A stretch of DNA of 40,410 nucleotides. Source: Streptococcus sp. CSL10205-OR2. Lineage in GTDB: Bacteria; Bacillota; Bacilli; Lactobacillales; Streptococcaceae. The stretch lies in NCBI RefSeq assembly GCF_025660655.1, contig NZ_JAOTIN010000014.1:1-40410 (forward strand), written 5' to 3'. Position numbers and translations under genes: made by a program. Positions 37,440 through 40,410 of the stretch are shown piece by piece (position 1 is the first letter of the stretch; each line of letters begins with the position of its first letter). A model generated the notes under the pieces. The model was not told the origin of the DNA. It did not search any database and worked only from the letters and a program-made list of their open reading frames with translations.

Positions 37440-37670
37440 TTAATAAAGTAAATCAAAAATCTCAATTGCAATTAAATCAATACTATCAAACGTATATGTT
37501 TCACGGGCAGCAACATCACGAAGGGTAAAAGTAACCCCTTGTTCAGGATCATTGTTATATGCTACTTCTGCTACAACAACACCATCACGCTCAAAATTAC
37601 GTTTAAAATTACCACCATCATTTGCCATTAATTCCAGACGATTAATAATTCTCACTAAATGTGATTCCAT
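37440..37670 (-). CDS. DUF1797 (YkuJ-like) small protein
   Basis: The 76-residue protein starts MESHLVRIINRLELMANDGG and ends YTFDSIDLIAIEIFDLLY, the conserved core and tail of the DUF1797/YkuJ family of Firmicutes. No function is established and no catalytic motif is visible. The ATG has GGAGAGA upstream, with TTGTTT-18-TAAAAT as a likely promoter (37738-37700 area). It is divergent from clpE. A weak hairpin at about 37399-37433 may terminate it. Confidence 0.85.
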   Translation of the reverse strand: MESHLVRIINRLELMANDGGNFKRNFERDGVVVAEVAYNNDPEQGVTFTLRDVAARETYTFDSIDLIAIEIFDLLY

Positions 37671-37816
37671 AGTTCTCTCCTATTCACTTTTAATCTCTAC
37701 TATTTTATCATAAATAAAGGCAAACAAACAATAAAAATATTATTTTGTTGCTTTGCTACCAAAATTGAACTGCCAAAACAGTTATCCCACCAATAATAAT
37801 ATTCAAATCTTTTTAC

Positions 37817-37844
37817 TTGATTTCTTTACTTATGGTGATATAAT
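37817..37844 (+). promoter_or_regulatory. clpE promoter
   Basis: TTGATT (37817-37822), 16-bp spacer, TATAAT (37839-37844); predicted start near 37851, which gives a leader of about 70 nt. Confidence 0.65.
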
Positions 37845-37858
37845 AAACTTATAAAAAG

Positions 37859-37875
37859 TTTGACCAAAACTGACC
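37859..37875 (+). promoter_or_regulatory. CtsR operator in front of clpE
   Basis: TTTGACC-AAA-ACTGACC at 37859-37875 is the reverse form of the CtsR direct repeat (GGTCAAA, 3 bp, GGTCAAA); the second half has two mismatches. It lies about 8-25 bp after the predicted transcript start, where a bound repressor would block transcription. Confidence 0.8.
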
Positions 37876-37923
37876 AAATCTTTTTATACTATTTTAAATG
37901 TCAAAATGAAAGAGGTAAGAACT

Positions 37924-40173
37924 ATGCTTTGTCAAAATTGTCACTTAAATGAAGCCACTATCCACCTTTTTACCAATGTTAACGGAAAGAAAAAACAAAT
38001 TGATTTATGTCAAAATTGTTACCAAATTATGAAGACAGATCCAAATAATCAAATGTTACGTAATTTATCTCAAACATCTTCAATCAATCCACTTTTTGAT
38101 GATTTCTTTGGTGATTTGAATAATTTTCGTGCCTTTAATAACGACCTGCCTAACACACCTAAAACACAGGCTGGTGGAAATGGGATTAACAATAATGGTA
38201 ACAATCGTTACCGAAATACCCCACCAACACCACCTAAACCACAAGGCGTTTTAGAGGAATTTGGAATTAATCTAACAGAAATTGCTCGAAATGGTAATAT
38301 CGATCCTGTGATAGGTCGTGATGAGGAAATCACACGAGTGATTGAAATTCTTAACCGAAGAACAAAAAATAATCCTGTTCTTATTGGTGAGGCAGGCGTT
38401 GGTAAAACAGCTGTCGTTGAAGGCTTAGCTCAAAAAATTGTTGATGGCGATGTGCCACAAAAATTACAAGGTAAACAAGTCATTCGCTTAGACGTTGTTA
38501 GTCTTGTTCAAGGTACAGGTATTCGTGGCCAGTTTGAAGAACGTATGCAAAAATTAATGGAAGAAATTCGTAATCGTAATGAGATTATTCTCTTTATCGA
38601 TGAAATCCATGAAATTGTTGGAGCTGGATCTGCTGGAGAAGGCAATATGGATGCTGGTAATATCTTAAAACCAGCACTAGCTCGTGGGGAACTACAACTG
38701 GTTGGTGCGACTACACTAAAAGAGTACCGTGTGATTGAAAAAGACGCTGCTCTTGAGCGTCGTATGCAACCTGTTAAAGTTGATGAACCAAGTGTTGAAG
38801 AAACCATCACTATTTTAAAAGGTATTCAAAGTAAGTACGAAGATTACCATCATGTCAAATACACTGATGAAGCCATTCGTGCTGCTGCCGTTTTATCAAA
38901 TCGCTACATTCAAGATCGTTTCTTACCTGATAAAGCCATTGATTTACTTGATGAAACAGGTTCAAAAATGAATCTAACTCTAAATTTTGTCAATCCACAA
39001 GAAATCGATAAGCGTTTAACTGAGGCAGAAAATCTTAAAAATCAAGCCACTCGTGACGAAGATTATGAGCGTGCTGCTTATTTCAGAGATCAGATTGCAA
39101 AATATAAAGAAATGCAACAAAATCGAGTGGATGAACAAAACACCCCTATCATCACTGAAAAAAATATTGAAAGCATTATTGAGCAAAAAACCAATATTCC
39201 TGTTGGGGATTTAAAAGAAAAAGAACAAACTCAATTAGTAAACTTAGCTGAAGACTTAAAAGCGCATGTTATCGGACAAGATGAAGCTGTTGATAAGATT
39301 GCCAAAGCCATTCGTCGTAATCGTGTTGGCCTAGGCTCACCAAATCGTCCTATCGGAAGCTTTCTCTTTGTTGGACCAACTGGGGTTGGTAAAACAGAGT
39401 TATCAAAACAACTTGCCATTGAACTTTTTGGTTCAGCTGACAGCATGATTCGCTTTGATATGAGTGAATATATGGAAAAACATGCGGTTTCTAAATTAGT
39501 TGGAGCCCCTCCAGGTTATGTCGGCTATGATGAAGCTGGTCAATTAACTGAAAAAGTTCGTCGCAATCCATACTCTGTCATTCTTTTAGATGAAATTGAA
39601 AAAGCACACCCTGATGTCCTACACATGTTCCTTCAAGTCCTTGATGATGGTCGATTGACTGATGGACAAGGTCGAACAGTTAGCTTTAAAGATGCCATTA
39701 TCATTATGACATCAAACGCCGGTAGCGGAAAAACTGAAGCAAGTGTTGGTTTTGGTGCAACTAGAGAAGGACGTAAGAATTCTATTCTCGGTCAACTTTC
39801 AAATTTCTTTAGTCCTGAATTTATGAATCGATTTGATGGTATTATTGAATTCCAACCACTAAGCAAGGAAAATCTGTTATTAATTGTTGATTTAATGTTA
39901 AACGATGTTAGTGAACGCCTTCTGAATAACGACATCAAGCTAAGTGTCACTGATAAGGTTAAAGAAAAACTAGTTGATCTTGGCTATGATCCAAAAATGG
40001 GAGCACGTCCACTTCGTCGAACTATTCAGGAATACATTGAAGATGCGATTACCGATTTTTACCTTGACAATCCTTCTGAAAAAGATCTTAAAGCTATTAT
40101 GACAAGTAATGGTAATATTGTTATTAAGTCAGCCAAAAAAACTGAAAATGATAACGATAGTGATGAAGCTTAA
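37924..40173 (+). CDS. clpE: ATP-dependent Clp protease ATPase subunit ClpE
   Basis: ClpE is a Hsp100 unfoldase that feeds ClpP in heat stress and helps switch off CtsR. From ATG 37924 (AGAGGT upstream) it has 749 residues. The N-terminal zinc finger (Cys3, Cys6, Cys29, Cys32) is diagnostic of ClpE. A glycine/asparagine/proline-rich linker (about 80-105) follows, then AAA1 with GEAGVGKT (155-162) and LFIDEIHE, a UVR-type insert [12 protein letters not shown] (from 380), and AAA2 with GPTGVGKT (484-491). The ClpP-binding loop is VGF (608-610). Preceded by a CtsR box and followed by a strong terminator. Confidence 0.97.
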   Translation: MLCQNCHLNEATIHLFTNVNGKKKQIDLCQNCYQIMKTDPNNQMLRNLSQTSSINPLFDDFFGDLNNFRAFNNDLPNTPKTQAGGNGINNNGNNRYRNTPPTPPKPQGVLEEFGINLTEIARNGNIDPVIGRDEEITRVIEILNRRTKNNPVLIGEAGVGKTAVVEGLAQKIVDGDVPQKLQGKQVIRLDVVSLVQGTGIRGQFEERMQKLMEEIRNRNEIILFIDEIHEIVGAGSAGEGNMDAGNILKPALARGELQLVGATTLKEYRVIEKDAALERRMQPVKVDEPSVEETITILKGIQSKYEDYHHVKYTDEAIRAAAVLSNRYIQDRFLPDKAIDLLDETGSKMNLTLNFVNPQEIDKRLTEAENLKNQATRDEDYERAAYFRDQIAKYKEMQQNRVDEQNTPIITEKNIESIIEQKTNIPVGDLKEKEQTQLVNLAEDLKAHVIGQDEAVDKIAKAIRRNRVGLGSPNRPIGSFLFVGPTGVGKTELSKQLAIELFGSADSMIRFDMSEYMEKHAVSKLVGAPPGYVGYDEAGQLTEKVRRNPYSVILLDEIEKAHPDVLHMFLQVLDDGRLTDGQGRTVSFKDAIIIMTSNAGSGKTEASVGFGATREGRKNSILGQLSNFFSPEFMNRFDGIIEFQPLSKENLLLIVDLMLNDVSERLLNNDIKLSVTDKVKEKLVDLGYDPKMGARPLRRTIQEYIEDAITDFYLDNPSEKDLKAIMTSNGNIVIKSAKKTENDNDSDEA

Positions 40174-40177
40174 GATA

Positions 40178-40217
40178 AAAAAGACTAGATATATGTTTAT
40201 ATCTAGTCTTTTTATTT
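40178..40217 (+). terminator. Terminator after clpE
   Basis: A perfect 16-bp stem (40178-40193, 40198-40213) with TGTT loop and a T-rich tail lies just past the clpE stop. Confidence 0.9.
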
Positions 40218-40289
40218 ATTCTAAAAAGTTTGATTATTTTATTGCAGTTTTCTAAGTCGATAATTTTTGCAAAATTATCTTTTGCCCAG

Positions 40290-40410
40290 TTGTAAAATGA
40301 AGTGCAACAAAAAAGACATATTCATCTGTTATACTAAAGTCGCAAAACACAGTATAAAGGAAAGATGAACATGTCCATTAACTATTCTACCACAAAACAC
40401 CCTTATTGCC
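40290..40410 (+). mobile_element. Probable left end of an IS30-like insertion sequence (cut by window edge)
   Basis: About 75 bp past the clpE terminator the sequence changes to TGTAAAATGAAGTGCAACAA (40291-40310), which resembles the GTGCAAC-type ends of streptococcal IS30-family elements, followed by a TATACT-type -10 and a new start codon at the window edge. The outer boundary is not exact, and the other end is outside the window. Confidence 0.45.
40365..40410 (+). CDS. Start of a probable IS30-like transposase (partial)
   Basis: An open frame begins MNMSINYSTTKHPYC and runs off the window. AAAGG lies 4 nt before the first ATG (40365) and 10 nt before the second (40371). The Thr/Tyr-rich opening followed by TTKH resembles the N-terminus of some streptococcal IS30-family transposases, but only 15 residues are visible, so both the gene and the family call are tentative. 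It could instead be an unrelated small gene. Confidence 0.4.
   Translation, partial: MNMSINYSTTKHPYC

Noticed and set aside
38508..38810. A 100-codon minus-strand frame inside clpE
   Set aside because: It is fully antisense to the conserved AAA1 domain of ClpE, serine-rich by reverse complement of common codons, and has no start signals.

Overview
The window is ordinary core chromosome of a low-GC Gram-positive coccus, almost certainly a Streptococcus and most like the pyogenic group. The proteins point that way: a streptococcal SigA, a PavA/Fbp54-type RqcH, MutX, type B L31, an enolase with the streptococcal plasminogen-binding nonapeptide, an RNase J2, and a ClpE behind a CtsR box. The species cannot be fixed by reading alone.

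Layout. Bases 1-163 are IS debris: the 3' end of an ISL3-family element (transposase C-terminus plus right inverted repeat), apparently inserted into the tip of an older IS3-type element. The minus-strand macromolecular synthesis operon dnaG-rpoD-sufT-like follows (185-3429). Then come mscL (+), RNase J2 (-) and rqcH (+); a minus-strand operon mutX-Nudix-AI-2E transporter-TPR protein (7636-10993); ndk (-); an orphan lipoprotein (+); eno (-); a DUF1694 protein (+); a TauE/TSUP permease, serB, ezrA, gyrB and rodA (all -); tRNA-Arg(CCU) and rplS with its leader (-); chorismate mutase and a CLC antiporter that looks like the fluoride (CLC-F) type (-); flavodoxin and add (-); a GNAT and nrnA, then rpmE (+); an internally deleted GNAT remnant (-); hup and the degV-SGNH hydrolase-YpmS operon (-); trhA (+). 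A tightly packed minus-strand operon xseA-xseB-ispA-tlyA-argR-recN (31039-36400) follows, then folD, a DUF1797 protein and clpE (+). The window ends inside what looks like the left end of a different, IS30-like element (about 40290-40410).

How the genes work together. Most are housekeeping: replication and transcription (DnaG, SigA, GyrB, HU), RNA turnover and ribosome rescue (RNase J2, NrnA, RqcH), cell shape and division (RodA, EzrA), nucleotide sanitation (MutX, Ndk, adenosine deaminase), DNA repair (XseAB, RecN) and stress (ClpE, MscL). Within operons genes often overlap by 8-23 nt, which suggests translational coupling, and strand changes are separated by bidirectional hairpin terminators. 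No gene-free stretch exceeds 300 bases; the longest (15184-15419, 23574-23827, 37671-37923) hold only promoters, terminators and AT-rich sequence.

I found no CRISPR array, prophage, toxin-antitoxin pair, defence island or clearly new multi-gene system. The points worth a second look are the nested IS ends, start-site and promoter arrangements in dnaG and rnjB, the probable fluoride antiporter, the deleted GNAT, a tRNA placed directly behind a terminator, a structured gyrB leader, and one orphan lipoprotein.
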